Positions 12,701 through 19,265 are shown, counted from the first letter of the stretch. The stretch is 52,007 nt of DNA from Verrucomicrobiota bacterium (GCA_021325145.1 JAJPHR010000017.1:1-52007); one strand, 5' to 3'. Notes: a model not told the origin generated them from the letters alone. A program made the numbers and translations.

Positions 12701-13686
12701 GCGCGAGCGTCGCCGCCGGCAGCGGCATCTTCACCTGGACGCCCACCTGCCAGCAGGGCACCACGACCAACCTGATAACCATTTGGGCCATCGACAGCGC
12801 GAGTACTCCCCTAAGCAATTCAGTGTCCTTCACCATTACGGTCAGCACGTGCATCCAGTTCCAGGCGGGTTCCACGGTGATGCAGGCAGGCACGACGAGC
12901 AGTGTTCCCGTCAGCCTTGTTTCCAGCGCCAGTTTGACGAATCTCAGTTTCGGGCTGGTTTACCCGGCTAATCGGTTTGCCAATTGGTCGTTTGCCCCGA
13001 GCAACACCGCCATCAACTCCGTCCTGATCCAAAGCAACAGCGCTTCGCAGACTCGATTCAGTCTGGGCGTGACCAACGGACGCACGTTGCAGGGCCAAAT
13101 CCTGCTGGGATCGATTGGCTTCACCGCGCTTCCGGGCCTGTCCGCGTTCCTGCCGCTGGAAGTGACCAACATTACCGGCGCGGCAACGGACGGCACTACG
13201 GTTGGAAACGGCTCGGGTCAACCGGGCCGCGTGGTGCTCATCGGATCCCAACCGCTTTTGGAAGCCGGCCTCTCGGCGAAAAACAGCCGGACCTTGACCC
13301 TGTACGGAAATCCCGGTTCCAGCTACATGATTCAGTGGGACACAAACACGCTCGGGACATCCTGGGCGCCAGGCTGGCGTGTTCCCATGACGAACATCGT
13401 GGAGGAATTTACCGGAGTCGGCGCGAACGCCGCGACCGAGTTCTATCGTGCTTATCAATTTACGGCGCTTCAACCGGTCCTGGAATGGTCGCCTTTCGCC
13501 GGAACCCACTCTCTGGTGATGTATGGCGTGCCTGGAACCAACTATACTCTGCAAACCACCACCAACCTCGCCAACCCGGCAAGTTGGACGAACCAACTCA
13601 GCTTTCCCACCACCAACTCTTTCTATATCATCCAGGGCATCCAGCCCACAAACCGGCTCCGGTGGTTCCGCATCCGCGAACCGTGA
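757..13686 (+). CDS. Giant exported multidomain surface protein (beta-helix, InlB-like, CARDB, Calx-beta, Ig-like)
   Basis: A 4,309-residue protein when read from the ATG at 757. That start has GGAG at 750-753 and leads straight into a signal peptide (basic stretch, then LLFTLLLGVLWAGF, ending near residue 40). A GTG at 652 in the same frame would only add a non-hydrophobic leader. Approximate order: autotransporter-like beta-helix with four repeats (42-790); carboxypeptidase-regulatory-like domain (802-888); three InlB-type B repeats (892-1123); SbsA-like and FN3-like domains (1128-1328); three CARDB domains (1330-1708); four Calx-beta-like domains (1710-2120); another CARDB (2125-2242); Ig-like domains; a second carboxypeptidase-regulatory-like domain (2555-2648); a cysteine-rich island (2769-2993); several SbsA-like Ig domains; a cadherin-like and a cohesin-like domain; and a doubled C-terminal module ending FRIREP. 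No catalytic domain is recognised. It is probably a surface adhesin or scaffold; no anchor signal is visible. Confidence 0.85.
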   Translation: MALLLAAWKLHHGKRCSRTLLFTLLLGVLWAGFCPVSLLAQTSRTWNGSVSSDWYNPTNWTPTGVPAASDTINFGSGSINLTAPVTIAGQFNWSGGNLGGSPLLITATGVLNWSGGQINPGASVTVATNGMLNIQGSLSFYGALTNYGTVVWSAVPGAPLYGFGGAVIYNAGLMQATADGTMSLQSGTNTFVNVGAFQKTGGTGASTIGWAFNTTGTLNTPSGSITANLWTGTNLLQGTANLTLNHLNAALTVASNSVLNWVGGDISGAALTVMTGATLTISNSVSLGASGNGGALTNYGTVAWSAGPGNSIYGYGGTVIHNAGLWQAMADGSLSSQSGTNTFINVGSLQKIGGAGATTITWTFNTIGTVNTPTGQLSPSLWTGTNLLQGAANLSLNHLNAPLMVASNAVLNWVGGDISGAALTVAAGGTMTISNSVSLGASGTGGALTNYGTVVWPAGSGTPIYGYGGTVIYNAGFWQAGADGSLSSQAGTNTFNNVGTFQKTGNTGTTTIGWAFTTTGTLVTSSGSLSLNNWAGNSVLHGTPNINGGTLTGVLTIAPGAVLNDTASLNVKGPLLVSSNAMMNWSGGDISSAALTVAAGGILTVSNSVSLGASGTGGALTNYGTVVWPAGSGTPIYGYGGTVIYNVGLWQATGDAVMSTQSGSNMFDNIGIFQKVGSTGTTTISFYFNNSGTIDAQTGTIGFISSGYVQTGATMDFGLSAPGTPGHVSVSGNLNLDGTLGLEFLNGYAPGPGDSFTLVNYSSHGGIFNSLNLPPAGANLAWQVSYAATAITLQAVTSTNFTSQISGSVTDNLGHAVTNISVFAANTNATNNLFVSANTDGTGHYALNVPDGVFQVGVQNLAVRGYNAITNQVVVISNANQIVNFVLQSSVTQNFTVTVTVNPVGAGSAAGAGTFTSGSTVTLTALPTNSPPYLFVDWRENGVFESAGNPYIFVLDRDRQLTANFSLPLYSVSVTNNPPAGGTVTGAGSYYYGTTNVLTANPNFGYNFASWTEGTNVLGTNTALSTVIYTNHSFAANYSEANTNHTVATATSPPGLATVAGAGAYTNGQTANLIAPGTVTNPPNLYTFQEFTLSNSVVSFSTNFSKTFSTVDPTNLQYIAVYSGTSIRPLLSSVSANPGNPVPATTNFTIALRFDRTMATNHSPNVTLTNSATGALQPTVATNGLWSSIVTANDTYQTPPIVFIHGMDGTNQVLVSGAQDLGGNALAPTNAYAVVVDATPPVTSGIAAAPSVLSAFVTWNTDEPASSQVEYGLNGAYGSVTPLDSGLVIAHAVTLSSLNPQTTYHFRVHSRDQAGNETISGDNSFVTYAAPDLMATNLSVTGSLISGNGVMISWTDTNAGAGATFTYWYDQVVVSNLTTGQLLLSTTLFYDPGANGNIAAGSSHNRQLPFTLPDGAAGAGTLEIIVTANAYNTQFESNNSGTAQSNNVASLTRSSALASYPDLQVTGLLVTNARIQSGSVLGIVWNDLNSGTGPVTNSFQDQVVVLNQTTAQTLVNTFVPYSASASGPIGTNQSVNRQFAFVLPQGAAGAGALQITVVVDGLNNVFEYNGGSGAETNNASSIAVSSSPAPSADLTVTNILGPTNANAGQTIQISWTDVNQGNAPASNIWYDQVFLSDTNVSGGGQLLGTFAFITGLGTNASTNFTQTVALPQLVQGSQWLIVKVNATGSIFELNPTNNSAVSGQPINVVPTLELSLSSTTIAESAGTNALTLTVTRNGNVGSPLSVELSTLTSTNVYVPTNVIIPASQSSVSVAIGPIDNFYSGNQVTETISAAASGFATVNAQLTVLENDPATLSLALSAGSVNANAGTNALTGTVRRNANFGQALTVTLASDTPGAITVPPSVLIPAGQASASFGLTTVPVNGIGDSKLVNLYASAAGFSPVSTPVTVLNTNAPQLALDLEFSMVAKGAGNSGDIGIVSIPSALPSAQSILLTVESNSLVTVPPVVTIPAGATWVNFGIDVTNDFLVTGTRTAILLAQLLTPSQTAITNGEATATLEILDINGPTLSLSVSNSSISKGSNTIVTVTRNTSPTNALSVTLASSPSGIVSMPTNIVLTSNQISANFTVTGVLDQQQTGPEAVTLTASATGFNPGAAPLTVSDIYLPDLVPTAIIIPGNAPANSQLTVSWVITNKGLGAATNTSWYDNVFLASGSAGQGEILSAAVANPSTLPVGASYTNQVSIALPPTPGNYWIVVQADSANALAELNKQNNLLVSSQPIVVNAPWRAAITNVTPSVAPQGTPIILSGWTYNPVNNQPAPNKTATVSLQVNGTVRAYQVVSDANGAFSYTFQPLQAEAGDYTAGADYPFASQISTQASFVLLGMQALPASFTAQLLPNTPLTGQLVLSNLTDHALSGLAFTVPDLQGKLSAQFTFTNNTLSSNGVISVGYTLNSPLTQTAQLQFTATATSTEGAQVTVPFNLTVVPLVPQLIANPGYLVSGMVVGKQTVLSFDVVNSGGAASGDLTIQLPDQAWMTLGSPAAIPSITAGGKATVTLILDPPSTLPPTLYGGSVAIANGNVGLSVPFQIRAVSSSTGELLVTATDDYTYYATGAPKVTNALITVRDPIAGNIIVQTNSDANGMADFPALPAGPYTVDVTAPQHNQFHGSVTVAAGVATPLETFLPRKLVTYQWTVVPTDVPDKYQIVLQTVFETEVPVPNVVISEPNVLLPVVPGLASHFVITLSNHGLIQAENVAIGVPDDPTYLVTPLVTNVGIIPAQATVKVPVTVQLRSAPAQAGGGSRPRDESGCSPNECLPKIPMEVSYSYICGNNNVARQGSISLSAICTARDVKECLDSIGETIESENFASLGCNAIAEVLACSGVELSPCKKAAISGVCAVAVTVASDGALGESALPGALGDALGCFCDKFPNIPLPVYQFGTGTPGYIGHCLDCGGPYYTSPFTGYLIPQRAPTPARWLNVISDPVVQTSVPGGDCSNGSIEAAKTRKLTTSGASGAAPRLKPPQKSNTSQGVCAQILLQIDQSVVMSRTAFSGSLTIDDGGSTDISGIHVTLAFQDAANSDASDKFVVEGPVLNTLTAVDGTGTLAGGATGSATYTFIPMDDAAPTAPTTYLIGGTLTYTDGGQQVTVPLLSTPITVYPAARLDLVYFEQRDVYGPDLLDPELDVPSQPFDLGLIVKNVGAGTAHNFQITSSQPKIVDNEKGLLIDFSIIGAEVGDQPVAPSLTATLGDIAPGGTKEATWELLSSLAGKFLSLDATFQHLDDMGNTNTSLINSVAIHSLIHRVLANRTNDDDVPDFLVNDIPNPNNLPDTLYLSDGSVAAVNVIMNGTIDGAVAPGHLQVHLTTTVSNGWNYIQLPDPGPGYLLASVVRSDGKVLSLTNDAWTTVLSFPSSSLGPVPENLLHLFDWAGTGSYTLRYRSTNTTPPAIVQLGPVTPFTQPLAVSAVNIVFSEPIDTTTFAPGALTLTVNGGPNLITGGISLTLVSNATYSITGLQAFTAADGNYELDFNGAGIYDLLGNNAGNVSASVRWAQGNAPVVVQSIAPVSPNPRNVPVSSVMVTFSKAVNPATFTYQALNLTLNNGPNLINNSLTITPQSSTTFAIGGLGPLTGAQGNYVLAVNAAAVQDTNGTAGFGSQSMMWSTITTGPTITALQQITTNPRNIVVQALNVTFSEPIAPATFDYNDISLTLNGGSNLVTAAVGVIPVNSTNFMITNISSVQGYAGTYTLTVNAGGVSDLAGNPGSGATNESWLMVLGIPPSPTNLHILPDLGISPTDGLTSTNSLTLSGTVGATNLAVQVFDATTGSPLGPANVTGTNFDIALAFTTEGLHHLQANAVDPAGNVSLATFLDVFLDMIPPTAIIQPVANPSYFPVSTIPVTLSKGIITNTISATNFLVTLNGTNRFTPTLTYISSNQFLLGNLTAFTTPLGNYQVSLFLNGIQDYAGNMSANVVSMNWVHAPYAPPVITPVANLNVTPNTAVNVHIQATDPNGYQLTYRLGSGAPAGASVAAGSGIFTWTPTCQQGTTTNLITIWAIDSASTPLSNSVSFTITVSTCIQFQAGSTVMQAGTTSSVPVSLVSSASLTNLSFGLVYPANRFANWSFAPSNTAINSVLIQSNSASQTRFSLGVTNGRTLQGQILLGSIGFTALPGLSAFLPLEVTNITGAATDGTTVGNGSGQPGRVVLIGSQPLLEAGLSAKNSRTLTLYGNPGSSYMIQWDTNTLGTSWAPGWRVPMTNIVEEFTGVGANAATEFYRAYQFTALQPVLEWSPFAGTHSLVMYGVPGTNYTLQTTTNLANPASWTNQLSFPTTNSFYIIQGIQPTNRLRWFRIREP
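1183..2800 (+). repeat. Four in-frame beta-helix repeats inside the giant protein
   Basis: The coding phrase for A-L-T-N-Y-G-T-V starts at 1183, 1639, 2095 and 2611, so the spacings are exactly 456, 456 and 516 bp (152, 152 and 172 residues). Each unit continues with a YGYGGTVIYNAG-like strand and a QSGTNTF..VG..QK.G stretch. The third and fourth copies are nearly identical at DNA level: by eye about 82 of 85 bases match from 2095 and from 2611. The fourth spacing is 60 bp longer because an extra strand-forming segment sits near 2390-2480. The units look like coils of a parallel beta-helix passenger domain. Confidence 0.85.
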
Positions 13687-13715
13687 CGGGTATTTTCCGG
13701 CCCAAAACGGCCTGA

Positions 13716-13743
13716 TTATCATCCCTCGTACGAGGGATGATAA
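13716..13743. promoter_or_regulatory. Perfect 28-bp palindrome between the two large genes
   Basis: The half-site TTATCATCCCTCGT is followed immediately by its exact reverse complement, with no spacer. It lies 29 bp after the stop of the giant gene and 73 bp before the ATG of the next gene. AAAATCATCG and then five T residues (13752-13756) follow. It could end transcription of the upstream gene, although the T run is displaced. It could also be an operator for a dimeric regulator. The sequence does not decide between them. Confidence 0.5.
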
Positions 13744-13815
13744 AATCATCGTTTTTGACGGCGGCATCCCCTACTCTGAAGAAACCATAATCCTGGCAAT
13801 TTGTATTCTGCGTAC

Positions 13816-16800
13816 ATGAAAGAGCGAAATCGAACTTATCGTGCAAACCTTTTCCCTGAATTCACCACTCCGTCGAAACCCACTGTAAATATCATAACTG
13901 CAATCGTCGCGATTGCAGTGGGGTTCGCCATGATGACGTCCCCACTGGCTTTCTCCGCGCAAAACGTCGTTACCTACAAGTATGACAACACGCGGGCCGG
14001 CGCGAACACGAATGAATCCATTCTGACGCTCGCGAACGTCAATGCCACGAACTTCGCCAGGCTGTTTACGTACCCCGTCGATGGATATGTCTATGCCCAG
14101 CCGTTGTATGTTTCGAACGTGCCGATTCCCGGGCAGGGCACGCACAATGTGGCGTTTGTGGCGACGGAGAACGACAGCATTTATGCCTTCGATGCCGACA
14201 GCAATGCGGGGCCGAACGGAGGCGTGCTCTGGCACACCAACCTGGGCATTGCGCTCATCAGCACCAACTACGGCGTCCGGTATCACCACAACGTGTTGAA
14301 CCCATTGATTGGGATCACGGGCACACCGGTCATTGATCCCGTTTCGGGGACGCTTTACGTGGACGTTTTCTCCGGCGCCGTTTCCAACACGGCCAACGGT
14401 TTTCATACGCTGCACGCCTTGAACATCGCCACCGGCGCGGAACAGCCTTACAGCCCGGTGCTCGTCAGCGCTTCTGTTCCCGGGCACGGCGTGGACGCCA
14501 CCAACGGGGTGGTCAAGTTCGCGCCACAGAGTCACATGAACCGTCCCGCCATGACGCTGGCGGGCGGCACTCTGTATGCCGCCTACGGCAGCTATGGCGA
14601 TACCGATCCATATCACGGCTGGGTGATTGGTTTTAACGCCGGCAATCTCCAGCAATTAACCAACTATGTTTTTGCCACCACTCCCAACGCCACCATTACC
14701 GATTTTGGCGTGAATGCGGGCGAAGGCGCTCTCTGGATGGGTGGTGACGGCCTGTGCGTCGATTCCAGCAACAACATCTACTTCGAAAGCGGCAACGGCA
14801 GCTTCAGCGCCAACACCAATGGCGGAGATTACGGAGATAGTTTCGTCAAGCTCTCCAGTTCGAACAGGCTGGCCGTGGCGGACTATTTCACGCCGTACAA
14901 TCAGGCCTCCATGGCGTCGGGCGACAATGATCTCGGATCGGGCGGACCGATTTTGTTGCCGGATTCGGCGGGCAGCGCCGCCCACCCGCATTTGATGATC
15001 GGCGCCGGCAAGGAAGGAACGCTCTACCTCGTAGACCGCGACAACATGGGCCATTTCAACTCCGCCAACGACGGCAATATCGTGCAGGAATTGCACGCCA
15101 TGATCGGCGGCCTTTATGGGTCCGGGGCTTATTTCAACAATCTGCTTTTTTTCCAGGGAAGCTCGGACGTGATGAAAGCCTATCGGATCACCAACGGCGT
15201 GATGAGCACGACCCCGGTTTCCATGTCCACCACCACATTGGGTTATCTCGGTTATACTCCCGTCATCTCGGCGAACGGCACCAGCAACGCCATTGCCTGG
15301 GTGATCCAGGCCGACGCCTACGCCAACAACGGCCCGGCCGTTTTGCGCGCCTACAATGCCACCAACCTGGCCCAGGAGTTATACGACAGCAACCAAAACC
15401 TCGCCCGCGACAATCCCGGGGCTGCCATCAAGTACAGCGTGCCGGTGGTGGCGAACGGGAAGGTTTACGTGGGAGCGGAATATGCCCTCTCCGTTTTTGG
15501 CATCGGGAATTTCCTTCCCGCCCCGATCATCTCGCCCAGCGGCGGCGTGTTTACCAACTCAGTGACCGTGGCACTCTCGGACGCAACGAACGGCACGGCG
15601 ATTTATTACACGCTGGATGGAACTGCGCCGACAACCAATTCGCTGCTTTACACCGGCCCGTTTGTCCTGATGAATTCCGCGGCAGTCCATGCCAGGGCTG
15701 TCCTGGCCGGGGCCTTTGACAGTCCGGTCGCGGCCGCCTCATTCATCGACAGCTCCGCTGTTGGGAGCGGAACCGGGTTGCTGGGCAGCTATTGGACGAA
15801 CACTTCCAGTTCCGCCTTTACCAACGTGAGCTTTGCCGTTCCGCCAACGCTGGTTCGCACGGACGCAACCGTGAACTTCAATTGGGGTGCCGCCGGACCG
15901 GATCCAGGCATCGGCAGCAGCAACTATGTCACGCGTTGGACGGGATCGGTCCAGTCGCAATTCAACGAACCGTACACCTTCTACACGACAGCCGACGACG
16001 GCGTGCGCTTGTTCATTAATGGCCGGCTGCTCATCAACAATTGGACAAATCAAGCGGCCACCGCCCAAAGCAACACCATCACGCTCGCAGCCCAGCAGCT
16101 TAACAATCTCGAATTGGACTATTACTACAAGGGCGACAATGGCGCGCAGGTTTCGCTTTCGTGGAGCAGTCCTTCCACTCCCAAGAGCATCATCTTGCAA
16201 AGCCAGCTTTATCCGTACACCAACCCGCCGCCCGCTGTGGTGATTTCAAGCCCGGCCGACGGCTCCGCTTATTCCGCCGTTGCCAGCGTAAGCATTGGCG
16301 CTCAAGCGGACGCTCAGTACAACCCCATCAAAAAAGTGGACTTTTACGCCAACGGCAGCTTGCTCGGCACGTTAAGCAATTCTCTCAACGCTCCCTTATA
16401 TGCGCTGACGGCTACCGGCTTTGTTCCGAACTTCGGAGGCGAAACTGCCAATTCAGCCCAGGTAAACGCGACGCCCAGTCTGCCCGTTATCCTGACCACC
16501 ACGAACGTCCAGGCGCAGGGAGCGGACTGGACCGCCGTCATCTGGCAAACCAATGGAACCGGAGCCACCGTGGCCGCGAACGCGAGCAGTCCCTGCGCGC
16601 TCGTTTTCAATGGCATCGGCATCGCCAACGGCGTGAACAATACCCGGGTTCGATCTCCGGCCGTCAGCGGCGCTGTCACGTTTCCGGGCAGTTCGTTGAC
16701 GTTGAATACCAACACCGAACTGCGCACCAAAGGCACTCCGCCCACCACTCTCAATTTTCCGGGCGTTGGCGGCAGTCCGGGCCTGATTTTGAACGGCGGG

Positions 16801-19242
16801 CTCCTGAACAATGGCGACAACAATTCCGGCACGATCGCCACCATCGCCGGCAGCATCCAGGTGACCGCCCAGTCCTATAACTCCGCCCAGGGCGCAAATG
16901 GCGGTGGCGGTGGTTTCGCTTCCAATACCCGCGCCATCAATATCGCCGGCTACCTCAGTGGCGCGGGCAATCTCGTGATCATGAATTGCTCCACCAACAT
17001 CCCGCAAGTCATCTCTGGTCCCACCAACACATTTTCGGGCCAGTGGATCGTGCAGTGCGGCTGGCTGCAAGGCGCGGCCGGCAATTCCCTGGGCACCAAC
17101 AGCATTACGGTCGATCCGCTCTACACCGGTTACCTGGCCGCCATGCCCAACGCCACCTCTCCGAATGGTCCGGCCCTGTTTGAAGTCAATTACGATTTGA
17201 ACAGCGCCGGCACGCTCACGCTGACCGACGGCGGCCTGATGAACCTTCACCAGAATTGCACGTTCGCCGCGGTCAACATCGAAGGAACGGCGCTCAGCGC
17301 CGGCGTCCACTCGTACGCCGAGCTCCGCGCCAATTTCCCGAACAGCTTTTTGCCCAATGGCTCGGGCTCGATAACCGTCCTGCCCGTGGCTTACGGCGCT
17401 CCGCCGCCGACTCAGCCGCCGGCGGGACTGGTGGCCACGGCGGGCAATGCAACCGTAACTCTTTCCTGGAACCCGAGCCCGGGCGCGACAAACTACAACG
17501 TAAAGCGCTCAACGACCAGCGGCGGGCCTTACACTGCGGTGGCCAGTCTCTCCGGCACGGCCTACACGGACACCGGATTGATCAACGGCACAACCTACTA
17601 CTACGTGGTCACCGCAGTGTCTCCGCCGGGATACACTTTGACCGCGGTGGCCACGGACGGCAGCGGCTTGAGCAGCACCTCGGCCCCGGTTCACATCACC
17701 GATATCCCCGGCTCCGGACTTCCCTACGGGCTGGCCTCCAGAGCGGCGGTCTCGCCCTTCCTAAACATGCCCACCGCCGCTCCCGCCAGCTTTCCCGGCT
17801 CGTTGCCACAAGTGCTTTCGCAAACGGGCGCGTTCACCGACACCACCAACCGCATTCCCGCCAGCGGCCTCATCCCCTACGTTCCGAACACCCCGCTGTG
17901 GTCCGATGCCGCCGTGAAAAGCCGTTACCTGGCCGTGCCATATAACGCCGGGCAAATCACTCCCGACCAGCAGATCGCCTTCCTTCCCACCAATTCCTGG
18001 ACCTTTCCGGCCGGTACCGTCTTCGTCAAGAATTTCGACCTCACCGTCAATGAAACCAACGCCGCCGTTCCGCTGCGGCGGCTGGAAACCCGGCTCCTGG
18101 TGCGCGATGTCAACGGCGCGGTTTACGGCGTAACCTACAAATGGCGTCCGGACAACAGCGACGCCGACTTGCTCACCACCAGCCTGAACGAGCCCATTAT
18201 GATCACCAACGCCACCGGCGTTCGCACGCAAACCTGGTACTATCCCAGCCCGGCGGATTGTCTGACGTGCCATACTCCCGTCGCCAATTACGTGCTCGGT
18301 GTCAACACGCGCCAGCTAAACGGCAATCAAACCTATCCCGCCACTGGAAACACCGACAACCAGCTTCGCGCCTTGAATCGGCTCGGTCTTTTTTACCCGG
18401 CCATCAATGAAGCCAACATCAGCAGTTACTCCAAACTTGCCGCGCTGACGAATTTAAGCGCCTCGCTCGAACAACGCGCGCGGTCCTATCTCGACGCCAA
18501 TTGCGTCCAATGCCACCAACCCGGCGGCATCGGTACCACGTTCGACGCTCGTTACGACACGCCCCTGTCGAACCAGAACATTACCAATTACCCGGCGCAG
18601 CTCTCGCTCGGCTTCGACAACGCCTGCATCGTCAAAGGCGGGGACGTCTGGCGTTCCATGCTTTGGTTCCGGATCAACGACAACGATCCGATCACAAAAA
18701 TGCCGCCGCTCGCGCGCAATCTCATCGACACCAGTGCCGTGCAGGTCCTCACCGACTGGATCAACAGCCTCCCCGGCACCCCTGCCCTCGCGCCGCCCGT
18801 CATCACGCCCAATGGCGGCACGTTCAGCCAATCCGTGAGTGTGACGCTGACGCCGCCCAACACCAATGCCATGCTTTACTACACGCTCGACGGCACGCTG
18901 CCCACCACGAATTCGTTCCTCTACTCCACCCCGCTGGCTTTGACCAACAGCGCAACCGTCACGGCCAATGCGTTCGAACCCGGCTTCAATAACAGCGTCG
19001 CCGCCAGCGCCGCGTTTACCGTCCAATCGCTCCGTTTGGCACCGGTGAGCTTCAACACCGGCCAGGGATTCCAATTGCAAGTCTCCGGCACGACCGGCGC
19101 TAGCTATGTGCTGCAAGCCAGCACGAACCTCAAAAACTGGACCGACCTCATCACCAACATTGCCACGACCAACTTTTTCAACCTGGCCGACCCCGGCGCC
19201 AGCAACTTTCAATACCGTTTTTACCGCGTTCGCCAGCAATAG
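13816..19242 (+). CDS. Exported PQQ-like propeller / PA14 / diheme cytochrome c mosaic protein
   Basis: An 1,808-residue protein from the ATG at 13816; a TTG at 13801 is in frame but not needed. A signal peptide is visible (NIITAIVAIAVGFAMM...FSAQN). Order: PQQ-like beta-propeller (about 50-569); chitobiase-like C-terminal domain (569-645); PA14 (651-800, with TADDGVRLFINGRLL); first half of an Ig-like domain (808-871); inserted FN3/beta-helix block (872-1270); second half of the Ig-like domain (1271-1295); diheme cytochrome c domain resembling the SO_2930 family (1304-1655); a second chitobiase-like domain (1659-1737); and a C-terminal module ending FYRVRQQ. The heme-attachment motifs are CLTCH (Cys at residue 1482) and CVQCH (Cys at residue 1563). 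The propeller plus two hemes suggests periplasmic or surface electron transfer, perhaps oxidation of a sugar or alcohol. The cofactor and substrate are unknown. Confidence 0.85.
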   Translation: MKERNRTYRANLFPEFTTPSKPTVNIITAIVAIAVGFAMMTSPLAFSAQNVVTYKYDNTRAGANTNESILTLANVNATNFARLFTYPVDGYVYAQPLYVSNVPIPGQGTHNVAFVATENDSIYAFDADSNAGPNGGVLWHTNLGIALISTNYGVRYHHNVLNPLIGITGTPVIDPVSGTLYVDVFSGAVSNTANGFHTLHALNIATGAEQPYSPVLVSASVPGHGVDATNGVVKFAPQSHMNRPAMTLAGGTLYAAYGSYGDTDPYHGWVIGFNAGNLQQLTNYVFATTPNATITDFGVNAGEGALWMGGDGLCVDSSNNIYFESGNGSFSANTNGGDYGDSFVKLSSSNRLAVADYFTPYNQASMASGDNDLGSGGPILLPDSAGSAAHPHLMIGAGKEGTLYLVDRDNMGHFNSANDGNIVQELHAMIGGLYGSGAYFNNLLFFQGSSDVMKAYRITNGVMSTTPVSMSTTTLGYLGYTPVISANGTSNAIAWVIQADAYANNGPAVLRAYNATNLAQELYDSNQNLARDNPGAAIKYSVPVVANGKVYVGAEYALSVFGIGNFLPAPIISPSGGVFTNSVTVALSDATNGTAIYYTLDGTAPTTNSLLYTGPFVLMNSAAVHARAVLAGAFDSPVAAASFIDSSAVGSGTGLLGSYWTNTSSSAFTNVSFAVPPTLVRTDATVNFNWGAAGPDPGIGSSNYVTRWTGSVQSQFNEPYTFYTTADDGVRLFINGRLLINNWTNQAATAQSNTITLAAQQLNNLELDYYYKGDNGAQVSLSWSSPSTPKSIILQSQLYPYTNPPPAVVISSPADGSAYSAVASVSIGAQADAQYNPIKKVDFYANGSLLGTLSNSLNAPLYALTATGFVPNFGGETANSAQVNATPSLPVILTTTNVQAQGADWTAVIWQTNGTGATVAANASSPCALVFNGIGIANGVNNTRVRSPAVSGAVTFPGSSLTLNTNTELRTKGTPPTTLNFPGVGGSPGLILNGGLLNNGDNNSGTIATIAGSIQVTAQSYNSAQGANGGGGGFASNTRAINIAGYLSGAGNLVIMNCSTNIPQVISGPTNTFSGQWIVQCGWLQGAAGNSLGTNSITVDPLYTGYLAAMPNATSPNGPALFEVNYDLNSAGTLTLTDGGLMNLHQNCTFAAVNIEGTALSAGVHSYAELRANFPNSFLPNGSGSITVLPVAYGAPPPTQPPAGLVATAGNATVTLSWNPSPGATNYNVKRSTTSGGPYTAVASLSGTAYTDTGLINGTTYYYVVTAVSPPGYTLTAVATDGSGLSSTSAPVHITDIPGSGLPYGLASRAAVSPFLNMPTAAPASFPGSLPQVLSQTGAFTDTTNRIPASGLIPYVPNTPLWSDAAVKSRYLAVPYNAGQITPDQQIAFLPTNSWTFPAGTVFVKNFDLTVNETNAAVPLRRLETRLLVRDVNGAVYGVTYKWRPDNSDADLLTTSLNEPIMITNATGVRTQTWYYPSPADCLTCHTPVANYVLGVNTRQLNGNQTYPATGNTDNQLRALNRLGLFYPAINEANISSYSKLAALTNLSASLEQRARSYLDANCVQCHQPGGIGTTFDARYDTPLSNQNITNYPAQLSLGFDNACIVKGGDVWRSMLWFRINDNDPITKMPPLARNLIDTSAVQVLTDWINSLPGTPALAPPVITPNGGTFSQSVSVTLTPPNTNAMLYYTLDGTLPTTNSFLYSTPLALTNSATVTANAFEPGFNNSVAASAAFTVQSLRLAPVSFNTGQGFQLQVSGTTGASYVLQASTNLKNWTDLITNIATTNFFNLADPGASNFQYRFYRVRQQ
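16429..17625 (+). other. In-frame 399-codon block splitting an Ig-like domain, with FN3 halves at its two ends
   Basis: The Ig-like domain before the block runs VDFYANGSLLGT...YALTATGFVP and stops. Its natural continuation, PGYTLTAVATDGSG, appears only after 17625. The block begins with NFGGETANSAQVNATP, which reads as the end of an FN3 domain. It ends with TTYYYVVTAVSP, which reads as the beginning of that same FN3 end region. Between them lies about 300 residues of Gly/Asn-rich beta-helix sequence. The four bases TCCG occur at both edges (16425-16428 and 17622-17625) in the same codon phase. Confidence 0.75.
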
Positions 19243-19265
19243 GGAGTAGGTAGGCACGGTGAAAA

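Noticed and set aside
12820..13767. 315-codon minus-strand frame covering the end of the giant gene
   Set aside because: It has no domain, and it lies opposite the cohesin-like and C-terminal modules, which are clearly coding.
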